Below, in pieces: positions 1 to 8,697 of a stretch of DNA of 64,000 nt; position 1 is the first letter of the stretch; every line of letters starts with the position of its first letter. The position numbers and the translations under genes are program-made. A model generated the notes under the pieces. It was given only the letters and a program-made list of their open reading frames with translations, searched no databases and had not been told where the DNA came from. Source of the DNA: Halolamina pelagica (GTDB taxonomy: Archaea > Halobacteriota > Halobacteria > Halobacteriales > Haloferacaceae); contig NZ_FOXI01000007.1 of assembly GCF_900115675.1 (NCBI RefSeq), forward strand, positions 1 through 64,000, in the 5' to 3' direction.

Positions 1-121
1 TAACGGCGGTGTGGCCCCGCCATCGGCCTGTCATGCCGACAGGCCGTAAACCAGTAAATATCCCAACCCAGCGGTGCGGTGCCGTGGGAAGCCTCTCCGT
101 TTACGGCGAGGAGGAGGTCAC
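1..121 (+). mobile_element. Solo right end of an IS200/IS605 (TnpB) element, cut by window edge
   Basis: This stretch matches 23725-23845 base for base except position 96 (T here, G there). It holds a perfect 8-bp stem (24-31 with 39-46), a second hairpin around 68-90, and a terminal hairpin at about 92-111 followed by the end sequence GGAGGTCA. In this IS family the 3' end encodes the omega RNA that guides TnpB. The T at 96 breaks one pair of the terminal stem, so this copy looks decayed. No tnpB is visible, but the window starts here, so the body may lie to the left. Confidence 0.75.
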
Positions 122-147
122 ACCGCCCGGGACACCCGACCCCAAAG

Positions 148-960
148 ATGGACGAACACGCCGCGGTCGACGCCGTCGACGACCCCGTCACGGTCGACCG
201 CATCGCCGCCGATCTCCGCGAACTGGGCGTCGACGCGGGCGACACCCTCCTCGTCCACAGCGCGCTCTCGGAACTCGGCTGGGTGGCGGGCGGCCCCCAG
301 GCCGTCGTCGACGCGCTCCAGCGCGTGGTCACCGAGTCCGGGACCGTCGTCGTGCCGACCCACTCGACGCAGTACAGCGACCCGTCGGTCTGGACGAGCC
401 CCCCGGTGCCGGACGACTGGATCCCACAGATCCGCGAGTCGATGCCGCCGTACCGGCCGGCGGTGACGCCGACGCGCTCGATGGGTGCAGTGGCGGAGTG
501 TTTCCGGGACTACCCGGGTACTCGACGAAGCCGGCACCCGCTCTACTCCTTCGCCGCGTGGGGCGCCGACGCCGAGGCGGTCGCCGACGACCACCGCCTC
601 GAGAACGGGATGGGCGAGCACTCCCCGCTCGCCCGAGTGTACGAGCGCGACGGCTCGGTGCTCCTGCTCGGCACGGGCCACGGGACGAACACCTCGCTCC
701 ATCTCGCGGAGTACCGCGCCGAGGTCGACGCCGAGGAGACCACCGCGGGTGCGCCAGTCCTCCGCGACGGTGAACGCGAGTGGGTCGAGTGGGAGGACAT
801 CGAGCACGACAGCAGCGACTTCCCGGAGATCGGTGCGGCGTTCGAGCGTGAACGTCCCGATGCGGTGACCGAGGGCGAGGTGGGTGCGGCGACGGCCAAA
901 CTAGTCGATCAGCCGGCACTCGTCGACTTCGCCGTCGAGTGGCTCGCCGCTACCCGCTGA
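148..960 (+). CDS. AAC(3)-family aminoglycoside N-acetyltransferase-like protein
   Basis: The 270-aa product fits the AAC(3) family, cytoplasmic enzymes that transfer acetyl from acetyl-CoA to an amino group. It shows the early VHSALSELG stretch (His37), HPLYSFAAWG (His130) and a GEHSPLA segment. The ATG at 148 is chosen because the longer frame from 79 reads out of the IS right end and adds non-conserved residues. The true substrate in archaea is unknown; members in haloarchaea need not be resistance enzymes. The start codon lies 27 bases past the IS end, so the native upstream region has probably been replaced by IS sequence. Confidence 0.82.
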   Translation: MDEHAAVDAVDDPVTVDRIAADLRELGVDAGDTLLVHSALSELGWVAGGPQAVVDALQRVVTESGTVVVPTHSTQYSDPSVWTSPPVPDDWIPQIRESMPPYRPAVTPTRSMGAVAECFRDYPGTRRSRHPLYSFAAWGADAEAVADDHRLENGMGEHSPLARVYERDGSVLLLGTGHGTNTSLHLAEYRAEVDAEETTAGAPVLRDGEREWVEWEDIEHDSSDFPEIGAAFERERPDAVTEGEVGAATAKLVDQPALVDFAVEWLAATR

Positions 961-1007
961 GCGCTTGCACCGACACCGTTTACCCCGACCGACCACTGCC
1001 TCCCACA

Positions 1008-3770
1008 ATGCGAATTCGGGGCCCTATCGTCGACGTGGCCGAACCGCGGACCGCGGGCGGCGCCGACCTCGTCGAGCTCACGATCCGGCCCGAGCGCGGC
1101 GCCGCCGACCCCACCACGGTGACGCTGTGGAACAAGTGGTCGGAGACCGCCGAGTACGCCGAGGAGGGGATGGAGCTGCTCGTCACCGACGCCGACGAGG
1201 ACGAGTTCCGCGGCGAGACGACCTACGAGACCACCCCCGACTCGTGGGTCGTCCTCGAACCCGAGTTCCTCGTCGACGTGACCGCCGTCCGCTCGTGGGT
1301 GCAGTGCCCCCGGATGTACTACCTGAACAAGCTCTCCGGGGTGCCGCTGAAGTACCCCGTCGTGAAGGGGACCGTCGTCCACGAGGTGTTCGGCGACCTC
1401 CTGCGCGGCCGCGACCTCGACGACGCCATCGAGCACCGCGTCGGCGAGGCCGGCCTCGAACTCGGCGCGCTCGGCTACGACCGCGATGAGGTCGAGAACG
1501 AGGTGCGCAGGAACGCCGCCGCCGTCGAGGGGTGGCTCCAGCAGGGCACGCTCACCGAGGAGGACACCTGGCGCTCCGAGTACACGCTCATCTCCCCCAC
1601 CTTCGGCCTCAAGGGCCGCGCCGACGCGCTGCGCCGGGGGATGCCCGTCGAACTCAAGACCGGGAAGAACACCAAACGCGAGCCGCGCTTCCAGGACAAG
1701 ATGCAGGCGGCCTGCTACGCGCTGATGCTGGAGGAGCAGGGCGTCGACGCCGACACCGGGACGCTGCTCTACACCAAGAACACCGCGCTCGAACGCGCCG
1801 AGGAGACCGGCGACCTCTCGCCCGCCAAGGAGTTCTCGGTCGGCCCCGGCCTGCTGAAGTTCGTCGTCCGAACCCGGAACGAACTGGCGGCGATGGAGTT
1901 CGACGCCTCGGTCCCCACGGGGTTCGAGGCCGACGCCAACTGCCAGTACTGCTTCGAGCAGGACACCTGCATGGTCGTCTCCGGGCGCCTCGATCAGGAG
2001 TCGAAAGCCGGCCAGATCGGCCAGGCTCTCCCGCCCGAGGAGCGCGCGTACTTCGAGGGGTTCTACCAGTCCATCGAGGCCGAGCGCCGCGAGGTCCACG
2101 CCGAGTACCGCAAACTCTGGGAACAGGGCGCGCAGGAACGCGCCGACGACGACCGAGCCCTCATCGACCTCGAACCGATCGACCGCGAGGAGATCCCGGG
2201 CGGGCGCTGGCGCCTCCGAGCCCGGAAACCGGACGACGCCGTCTCGAAGCTCCGCGAGGGCGACGTGGCGCTCGCGAGCGACGGCGACCCCGTCTCCGGG
2301 CACGCGGAACTCTGCCGGATCCAGTCGCTCGGAACCGGGAAATCCGGCGCCGAGATCGTCGTCGAGGCCGACGAACCCGTCGACGTGCGTCGGCTCGACG
2401 TGTACCCCTCCGAACTCTCGGTCGACCGGATGCTGACCGCGCTCCACGACGGCGTGCTGACGGGCGACCCGGACCGGAAGGACGTGCTGTTCGGCCGCCG
2501 GGAGCCCGAGTTCACGGGGCCCGAGCGGGAGTACATCGACAACAACGACGCCCAGAACGAGGCGGTCAACCTCGCGACCCGCGCGGAGGACTTCGCGCTG
2601 GTCCACGGCCCGCCCGGGACCGGGAAGACCTACACCATCGCCCGGACGGTGCAGGCCATGATCGAGCAGGGCGAGCGCGTGCTGCTCTCGGCGTTCACCA
2701 ACCGCGCGGTCGACAACGCGCTCGAAGCGGTGCTGGAGCAGGGCGTCGACGAGAGCGAGATCGTCCGGGTCGGCACCGAGTCCGGGATCCGCGAGGACAT
2801 GCAGGACCTCCACTTGGAGCAGGCCGGCGACCCCGGCGACCGGATTGCGGAGCTCCGGGATGCCTCGCTCGTGGCGGCGACGACCGCCTCCTGTGGCTCG
2901 CGGGTGATGCGCGAGGAGGCGTTCGACGTGGCGCTGGTCGACGAGGCCTCACAGCTGACCGAGCCGGCGACGCTGGCGGCGATCAACCTCGCCGACCGGT
3001 TCGTGCTCGTCGGCGACCACGAACAGCTCCCCCCGGTCGTGCAGGCCGAGGGCGGCGAGGCCTGGAGCAGCGAGTACGGGCTGGCGGAAGCCGACGGCGG
3101 CACCGCGACCGGCGGAGGCGCCGACGCCGCCGTCGACGACCAGCCCGCCCGCCTCGACCTCTCGACCTCGCTGTTCGAGCGCCTGCACGATCTCGCCCCT
3201 GGGGCGTCAGTGCTGTTGGACCGCCAGTATCGGATGGCCCAGCGGATCCAGGCGTTCCCCTCGCGGGAGTTCTACGACGGCGCGCTCCGGCCGGCGAACG
3301 GGGCCGTGGCGGCCCAGCGACTGTCGGACCTCGACGGCGTCGACGCCGACGCGCTCCCTCCCGAACTGCGTGATCCCGTCGCCTTCGTCGATCCCGACGG
3401 CGAACGTGTGGGCAACACCAACCCCGCGGAGGCCGACCGCGTCGCCGAGATCGTCGACCGGTTCGTCGCCGCGGGCGTCGATCCGGACGACATCGGCGTG
3501 ATCGCGCCGTTCCGCGCGCAGGTCGCGGAGATCTCCCGGCGCGTCGACGCCACCGTCGACACGGTCGACCGGTTCCAGGGGTCGAGCGAGGAGGTGATCG
3601 TCGTCTCCTTCGTCGCCACGGGCGACCTCGACGGCCCGATCTACGACGACCCGCGGCGGATGAACGTCGCGCTCACGCGGGCGAAGAAGTCGCTCGTCCT
3701 CGTCGGCGATCCGGGGGCGCTCGCTTCGGAGCCGTTCTACTCGGGCATGCTCGACTGGGCGCGGAGATAG
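1008..3770 (+). CDS. Dna2-like nuclease-helicase: Cas4-type Fe-S nuclease fused to SF1 helicase
   Basis: The 920-aa protein has an N-terminal PD-(D/E)XK nuclease of the Cas4/Dna2 type. Cys100 (in CPRMYYLNKLSG) and Cys312, Cys315 and Cys321 make the four ligands expected for a 4Fe-4S cluster, and VELKTGK carries the catalytic Glu/Lys pair. The C-terminal half is a UPF1/DNA2-like SF1 helicase: Walker A GPPGTGKT near 534, DEASQ near 645, GDHEQLPP, DRQYRMAQRI, VDRFQGSSEE and RRMNVALTRAKKSL. It likely trims DNA flaps or resects ends in replication and repair. ATG at 1008 is chosen because the upstream frame overlaps the previous gene. It is not CRISPR-linked: no cas gene is nearby. Confidence 0.9.
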   Translation: MRIRGPIVDVAEPRTAGGADLVELTIRPERGAADPTTVTLWNKWSETAEYAEEGMELLVTDADEDEFRGETTYETTPDSWVVLEPEFLVDVTAVRSWVQCPRMYYLNKLSGVPLKYPVVKGTVVHEVFGDLLRGRDLDDAIEHRVGEAGLELGALGYDRDEVENEVRRNAAAVEGWLQQGTLTEEDTWRSEYTLISPTFGLKGRADALRRGMPVELKTGKNTKREPRFQDKMQAACYALMLEEQGVDADTGTLLYTKNTALERAEETGDLSPAKEFSVGPGLLKFVVRTRNELAAMEFDASVPTGFEADANCQYCFEQDTCMVVSGRLDQESKAGQIGQALPPEERAYFEGFYQSIEAERREVHAEYRKLWEQGAQERADDDRALIDLEPIDREEIPGGRWRLRARKPDDAVSKLREGDVALASDGDPVSGHAELCRIQSLGTGKSGAEIVVEADEPVDVRRLDVYPSELSVDRMLTALHDGVLTGDPDRKDVLFGRREPEFTGPEREYIDNNDAQNEAVNLATRAEDFALVHGPPGTGKTYTIARTVQAMIEQGERVLLSAFTNRAVDNALEAVLEQGVDESEIVRVGTESGIREDMQDLHLEQAGDPGDRIAELRDASLVAATTASCGSRVMREEAFDVALVDEASQLTEPATLAAINLADRFVLVGDHEQLPPVVQAEGGEAWSSEYGLAEADGGTATGGGADAAVDDQPARLDLSTSLFERLHDLAPGASVLLDRQYRMAQRIQAFPSREFYDGALRPANGAVAAQRLSDLDGVDADALPPELRDPVAFVDPDGERVGNTNPAEADRVAEIVDRFVAAGVDPDDIGVIAPFRAQVAEISRRVDATVDTVDRFQGSSEEVIVVSFVATGDLDGPIYDDPRRMNVALTRAKKSLVLVGDPGALASEPFYSGMLDWARR

Positions 3771-3912
3771 ACCAAACGCGTCAGTTTCTGGAAATAAACG
3801 GAGGAACCCGGGGCGGGTTCCCCGCCGTATCCCGGCAAGCCCCGGGGTCGGCCCACAAGCCTTTTGTTCGGCATCCCCGTGACTCTCGACCAACGATGAG
3901 GGGAGCGCACGT

Positions 3913-5097
3913 ATGAAACTGGCAATGATCGGGTTCGGCCAGGCTGGGGGCAAGATCGTCGACAAGTTCGTCGGCTACGACGCCGAGCAGGGCTCGAACA
4001 TCGTCCGCGCGGCCGTGGCCGTCAACACCGCGAAAGCGGACCTGATGGGCCTCGAGAACATCCCGGAGAGCCAACGGGTGCTCATCGGGCAGTCCCGGGT
4101 GAAGGGCCACGGCGTCGGCGCCGACAACGAACTCGGCGCGGAGATCGCCGAGGAGGACATGGACGAAGTGCAGGGCGCCATCGACTCCATCCCGGTCCAC
4201 GAGGTCGACGCCTTCCTCGTGATCGCCGGGCTGGGCGGTGGCACCGGCTCGGGCGGCGCGCCCGTCATCTCGAAGCACCTCAAGCGCATCTACACCGAAC
4301 CCGTCTACGGCATGGGGATCCTGCCGGGCTCGGACGAGGGGGGGATCTACACCCTCAACGCGGCGCGCTCCTTCCAGACGTTCGTCCGCGAGGTGGACAA
4401 CCTCCTCGTGTTCGACAACGACGCGTGGCGGAAGACCGGCGAGTCCGTCCAGGGCGGCTACGACCAGATCAACGACGAGATCGTCAAGCGATTCGGCATC
4501 CTGTTCGGCGCCGGCGAGGTCGAACAGGGCGGCGAGGTCGCCGAAAGCGTGGTCGACTCCTCGGAGATCATCAACACGCTCGCGGGCGGCGGCGTCTCCA
4601 CCGTCGGCTACGCCCGCGAGGAGGTCGAGAACACCGGCGGCGGCAACGGCGGCCTGCTCTCGCGGCTCACCGGCGGCGAGGAGGAGGACGAACTCGACAC
4701 CGCCCACACGACCAACCGCATCACCAGCCTCGTGCGGAAGGCCGCGCTGGGGCGGCTCACGCTCCCCTGTGAGATCGAGGGCACCGAACGCGCGCTGCTC
4801 GTGATGGCCGGCCCGCCGAAGTACCTCAACCGGAAAGGCATCGAGCGCGGGCGGAAGTGGCTCGAGGAGCAGACCGGGTCGATGGAGGTCCGCGGCGGCG
4901 ACTACCCCGTCCGCGGGGCGAACTTCGTCGCCGGCGTGATCCTGCTGTCGGGCGTGAACAACGTCCCGCGGATCAAGGAGCTCCAGCAGGTCGCGATCGA
5001 GGCCCAGGACAACATCGAGGACATCCGCGACGAGAGCGACGAGAACCTCGAGGAGCTCGTCAACGACGACGACGACGAGCTCGAGTCGCTGTTCTGA
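3913..5097 (+). CDS. cetZ1: CetZ1-type tubulin-like GTPase
   Basis: The 394-aa protein is a CetZ, the haloarchaeal branch of the FtsZ/tubulin superfamily that controls cell shape and motility. Visible signatures are the N-terminal MIGFGQAGGK, the GTP-binding tubulin motif GLGGGTGSGG near residues 106-115, VNTAKAD, and the acidic end finishing in DDELESLF. From memory it is close to Haloferax CetZ1 along its whole length, including the variable Gly-rich linker near 238-256. It is monocistronic, with a 142-base leader region after the helicase; the cofC start follows the stop by 15 bases. Confidence 0.95.
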   Translation: MKLAMIGFGQAGGKIVDKFVGYDAEQGSNIVRAAVAVNTAKADLMGLENIPESQRVLIGQSRVKGHGVGADNELGAEIAEEDMDEVQGAIDSIPVHEVDAFLVIAGLGGGTGSGGAPVISKHLKRIYTEPVYGMGILPGSDEGGIYTLNAARSFQTFVREVDNLLVFDNDAWRKTGESVQGGYDQINDEIVKRFGILFGAGEVEQGGEVAESVVDSSEIINTLAGGGVSTVGYAREEVENTGGGNGGLLSRLTGGEEEDELDTAHTTNRITSLVRKAALGRLTLPCEIEGTERALLVMAGPPKYLNRKGIERGRKWLEEQTGSMEVRGGDYPVRGANFVAGVILLSGVNNVPRIKELQQVAIEAQDNIEDIRDESDENLEELVNDDDDELESLF

Positions 5098-5112
5098 CCA
5101 CGCCCTCCCCTC

Positions 5113-5724
5113 GTGCGCGTCGTCGTTCCGTTTTCTACCGACCGACCGAAGACGCGGCTGGCAGAGGTGCTCACGCCCGACGAGCGACGCGAGTTCGCCG
5201 AGGCGATGCTCGCCGACGTGCTTGACGCGCTCGACGCCGTCGACCGCGATCTCGACGTGACGGTGCTCGCGACCGATTCAGTCGACGTGGACGCGCCGGT
5301 CGTCGTCGACGACCGCCCGCTGACTACCGCCGTGAACGACTGCCTCGATTCGGTGCCGACCGCGGTGGTGATGGCCGACCTCGCGATCGCGACTCCCGAC
5401 GCGCTGTCCGACCTCCTCGACTCGGCGGCCGACCTCGCGATCGCGGCCGGCCTCGGCGGCGGCACGAACGCCTTCCTCGCCCGCAACTCGACGTTCCACG
5501 TCGACTACCACGGCGCCTCCTACCGCGACCACCTCGAGATCGCCGACGAGGCCGAGCTCTCGGTCCGGGAGGTCGACTCCCGCCTGCTCGCGGTCGACAT
5601 CGACGAGCCCGAGGACCTCGCGGAGGTGCTGCTCCACGGCGACGGCGCCGCGCTGGACTGGCTCGTGGACGCGGGGTTCGAACTGGATGTGGGTGGTGGG
5701 CGGGTCGAAGTCGTTCGGGAGTGA
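5113..5724 (+). CDS. cofC: 2-phospho-L-lactate guanylyltransferase CofC
   Basis: The 203-aa product is a CofC nucleotidyltransferase, which activates 2-phospho-L-lactate with GTP in coenzyme F420 side-chain assembly. The start is a GTG; the product opens with MRVVVPFSTDRPKTRLAEVL, containing the conserved Lys-Thr-Arg-Leu of this fold, and a later AGLGGGTNAF segment fits the family. Its neighbours support the call: cofG and cofH, for the deazaflavin head group, lie downstream. Confidence 0.9.
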   Translation: MRVVVPFSTDRPKTRLAEVLTPDERREFAEAMLADVLDALDAVDRDLDVTVLATDSVDVDAPVVVDDRPLTTAVNDCLDSVPTAVVMADLAIATPDALSDLLDSAADLAIAAGLGGGTNAFLARNSTFHVDYHGASYRDHLEIADEAELSVREVDSRLLAVDIDEPEDLAEVLLHGDGAALDWLVDAGFELDVGGGRVEVVRE

Positions 5725-5794
5725 CTTCGGGAGGAAAGCGTTTTGCAGCAGCAGTCGGTGTATCGGGACAGACGCCTCTCGAAGCGAACGATCT

Positions 5795-5989
5795 ATGGAC
5801 CGAACCGCTAGCGACGATCGCAAACAGGCGATTGCCGGACTATACTACGACGGAAAGATCAGTTTCGAGGAGGTACGGGACCAGCTCGGTCGGGAAGAAG
5901 CCGAGAACATCCGAATCCTCGACCAGCAGTTGAGCGAAGAGTGCGTCGAGGAAGTCGCAGCCGAGTTGGCCGAATCAAATCCCGAGTGA
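5795..5989 (+). CDS. Small acidic protein, function unknown
   Basis: This 64-aa product begins MDRTASDDRKQAIAGLYY and is rich in Glu. It contains YDGKISFEEVRDQLGREEA, which reads like a short helix-turn-helix or UPF0175-like segment, but I cannot assign a family. ATG at 5795 is preferred over the start at 5687, which lies inside cofC. It sits between cofC and cofG on the same strand, 34 bases before cofG. No toxin partner is visible beside it. Confidence 0.6.
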   Translation: MDRTASDDRKQAIAGLYYDGKISFEEVRDQLGREEAENIRILDQQLSEECVEEVAAELAESNPE

Positions 5990-6023
5990 AACCTTCATAC
6001 TCGTCCCCCTGCCACCTCCGGGC

Positions 6024-7196
6024 GTGATCCCGGGCGCCGACGAGTACGACATCGACCTCTCGATCCCCGAGGAGGCGATCGACCGCCTGCTCGACGTGAC
6101 GCCCAACGATGTGGACGCCGCCGACGCGCTCACCTTCTCCCGGAACGTGTTCATCCCGCTCACCACGGCCTGTCGCTACACCTGCACCTACTGCACCTAC
6201 TACGACGTTCCGGGCGAGGCGACGCTGATGTCGCCCGCGGAGATCCGCGAGGAGTGTCGCATCGGCGCCGACGCCGGCTGTACGGAGGCGCTGTTCACCT
6301 TCGGCGACGACCCCGACGACCGCTACACCGAGATCCACGACCAGTTGGCCGAGTGGGGCCACGACTCGATCCACGAGTACCTGCGCGAGGCCTGCGAGAT
6401 CGCCCTCGAGGAAGGTCTGCTCCCCCACTCCAACCCCGGCGACCAGACCCGCGAGCAGATGGCCGAGGTCGCCGACGTGAACGCCTCGATGGGCGTGATG
6501 CTGGAGACGACCGCGGACGTGCGCGCCCACTCGGGCGGACGCCGGAAGAACCCCGGCCAGCGGCTCAACACGATCCGGAACGCCGGCGAACTGGGGGTGC
6601 CGTTCACCACGGGGATCCTCGTCGGCATCGGCGAGGACTGGCGCGACCGCGCCGAGAGCCTGCTGGCGATCCGCGCGCTCCACGAGCGCTACGACCACGT
6701 CCAGGAGGTGATCGTCCAGAACGTCGTGCCCAACGAGCGCTCGAACTTCGAGCAGCCCGACGTGGCGACGATGCGCCGCGCGGTGGCGATGGCCCGCGCC
6801 GCGCTCCCCGAGGAGGTCTCGGTGCAGGTGCCGCCGAACCTCTCGCCCGCCCGCGAGCTGCTCGACTGCGGCGTCGACGACCTCGGCGGCGTCTCGCCGG
6901 TCACGGACGACTACATCAACCCCGACTACGAGTGGCCCGCGCTGCGGGAACTGGGCGACATCGCCGACGAGGCGGGCGTGCCGCTGTACGAGCGCCTGCC
7001 GACGTACGACCGCTACCTGTCGAGCGGCCTGCGCCGCGAGGGGTTCGACGGTCGGGTCGCCGACGCTCCGGATGCGGACAGGGGCGACGGCTGGCTCCCG
7101 CCCGCCGTTTGCGAGCGCGTCGACGCCGACGACGCCCACGGCGCGCGGTTCCGGTCGGTGGCTCGCCGCGACGGCCCGCTCTCGGTGCCGGAGTAG
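6024..7196 (+). CDS. cofG: FO synthase subunit CofG (radical SAM)
   Basis: The 390-aa radical-SAM enzyme works with CofH to make FO, the 7,8-didemethyl-8-hydroxy-5-deazariboflavin chromophore of F420. The CRYTCTYC motif (Cys50, Cys54, Cys57) binds the 4Fe-4S cluster; family blocks FTFGDDPDDRY, HSNPGDQTREQM, TTGILVGIGE and VQNVVPNERS follow. The start is GTG at 6024. cofH lies on the opposite strand 3.6 kb away, separated by mscS and the nested IS elements, so the subunits are not co-transcribed here. Confidence 0.95.
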   Translation: MIPGADEYDIDLSIPEEAIDRLLDVTPNDVDAADALTFSRNVFIPLTTACRYTCTYCTYYDVPGEATLMSPAEIREECRIGADAGCTEALFTFGDDPDDRYTEIHDQLAEWGHDSIHEYLREACEIALEEGLLPHSNPGDQTREQMAEVADVNASMGVMLETTADVRAHSGGRRKNPGQRLNTIRNAGELGVPFTTGILVGIGEDWRDRAESLLAIRALHERYDHVQEVIVQNVVPNERSNFEQPDVATMRRAVAMARAALPEEVSVQVPPNLSPARELLDCGVDDLGGVSPVTDDYINPDYEWPALRELGDIADEAGVPLYERLPTYDRYLSSGLRREGFDGRVADAPDADRGDGWLPPAVCERVDADDAHGARFRSVARRDGPLSVPE

Positions 7197-7285
7197 CCGG
7201 TTCCGGGGCGCGGGAAGGAACGGGCCCGAACGCCGCCGCTCCGGAGCCAGTAGCTCTTTGCGGGGGGCGATGTTGAGTCACCCGC

Positions 7286-8155
7286 ATGGATCCACTCACG
7301 ACGCTCCAGTTCGGGCTCGGCGGCGAACTGTTCGGCGTCTCGCTGTCGGCGCTGGCCGGGCAGGCGATCGCGTTCGTCCTCGGCTTCCTCGCGACGTGGG
7401 CGCTCGGGCGGCTCGTCCTGGTCCCGCTGTTGGTTCGCCTGCTGCAGGCGCGCGGGTTCACCGAGGCGCTCCGCAGCCTGACCAAAAGCATCGCCAACGC
7501 GCTGGTGCTGTTCGCGGCCGTCGCCGTCGCGTTCATGGCCGCGGGGTTCCCGAGCTTCCTCACCGCGGCCGCGACGCTCTCTGGCGCGCTCGCGCTGGCG
7601 GTCGGCTTCGCCGCCCAGGACCTCGTCGGCAACTTCGTCGCCGGCGTGTTCATCATAAAGGACAAACCGTTCGAGGTGGGCGACTGGATCGAGTGGAGCG
7701 GCAACTCCGGCCGCGTCGAGCAGATCGACCTCCGGGTCTCGACGGTCCGGACGTTCGACAACGAGCGCATCACCGTCCCCAACAGCGACCTCGCGAACAA
7801 CGCGATCACCAACCCCGTGGCCTACGAGCGCCTGCGACAGAAGTTCGTCTTCGGCATCGGCTACGACGACGACATCGACCTGGCCCGCGAGGCGATCGTC
7901 GAGGAGATCGGCGCCGTCGACGGCGTGCTCGACGAGCCCGAGCCGACCACCCGCGTCACCGAACTCGGCGACTCCGCGGTGGGCATCCAGGCGCGGTTCT
8001 GGATCGACAACCCCGACCGCGGCGACTACGTCGCGGTCCGCAGCGACGCGGTCCAACAGGTGAAAGAGCGCTTCGACGACGAGGGGATCGACATGCCCTA
8101 CGTCCACCGTCAGCTGGTCGGCGAGGTCGACGTGACCGAGCGCGCCGAGTCCTAG
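7286..8155 (+). CDS. Small-conductance mechanosensitive channel (MscS family)
   Basis: The 289-aa membrane protein has about three N-terminal transmembrane helices, then the MscS beta domain. The pore-helix region reads roughly residues 95-120 (Ala/Gly-rich, with AVGFAAQDLVGNFVAGVF), and the beta-domain shows FEVGDWIEW, VEQIDLRVSTVRT and NNAITN. It would open under membrane tension to release solutes on osmotic downshift. Its stop is next to the left end of the outer IS element. Confidence 0.92.
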   Translation: MDPLTTLQFGLGGELFGVSLSALAGQAIAFVLGFLATWALGRLVLVPLLVRLLQARGFTEALRSLTKSIANALVLFAAVAVAFMAAGFPSFLTAAATLSGALALAVGFAAQDLVGNFVAGVFIIKDKPFEVGDWIEWSGNSGRVEQIDLRVSTVRTFDNERITVPNSDLANNAITNPVAYERLRQKFVFGIGYDDDIDLAREAIVEEIGAVDGVLDEPEPTTRVTELGDSAVGIQARFWIDNPDRGDYVAVRSDAVQQVKERFDDEGIDMPYVHRQLVGEVDVTERAES

Positions 8156-8634
8156 CTCAGTCCAGCATAACACAAGGTGGAGCCTCCGGCCTCAAGGAGC
8201 GACCGAAGAGAGCGAGTAGGCCGGAGAGGAAACCGACATGGTACGACACAAACGGCGCACTCCGACCCGCTGACTCTCGAACATAAAAGTACCGTCGGAA
8301 TCTCTCTGAAGTATGGGTGTGCGTCGAACTGCCGTCGTGAAACTCGCCGTTTCCGACGAGCAACGCGACGTACTTCACCGAACCGCCGAGCAATACCTGT
8401 ACTGCGCGAACCGAACCGCCGACTACTGTTGGTCGGACACCTCCTACACCGAGTGTCAGACCAACAAGCGGGAGGTTCGTGACGCGCTTTACTCCGAACT
8501 CCGCAAGGAGACGGACCTACAGGCACAACTCGTCCAAGCCGCGATACGTCGCGCAGTCGAAGCCGTCAAAGGCGTTATCGAACGCTGGAAGAAGGAACAG
8601 CGAGTCTCTTGTCCCACGTTCACTGCCGAAACGG

Positions 8635-8697
8635 TGACATCCTCCTCGCCGTGAACGGCGAGGCTTCCCCTACGAGGGGAATCCAGCTTGGCAGGTT
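8635..8697 (-). ncRNA. Putative omega-RNA 3' end of the inner element
   Basis: On the minus strand, directly after the tnpB stop, there are two hairpins: CCCCTCGTAGGGG and CCTCGCCG-TTCA-CGGCGAGG, ending GGATGTCA. In the IS200/IS605 family this right-end RNA (overlapping the tnpB 3' end) is the TnpB guide scaffold and the flanking bases act as guide. Its extent into the coding sequence cannot be seen from sequence alone. Confidence 0.55.

Noticed and set aside
118-807. Long antisense frame opposite the AAC(3)-like gene
   Set aside because: High GC makes long open antisense frames common here. This one has Arg/His-rich composition and no recognisable domain; many similar shadows across the window were dropped for the same reason.
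1008-1980. Cas4-like domain as a sign of a CRISPR-Cas locus
   Set aside because: The domain is the nuclease part of a Dna2-like helicase. No cas genes and no repeat-spacer array were seen anywhere in the window.
5795-5989. Antitoxin of a toxin-antitoxin pair
   Set aside because: The resemblance to UPF0175 is weak and the neighbours are F420 genes, with no toxin candidate.
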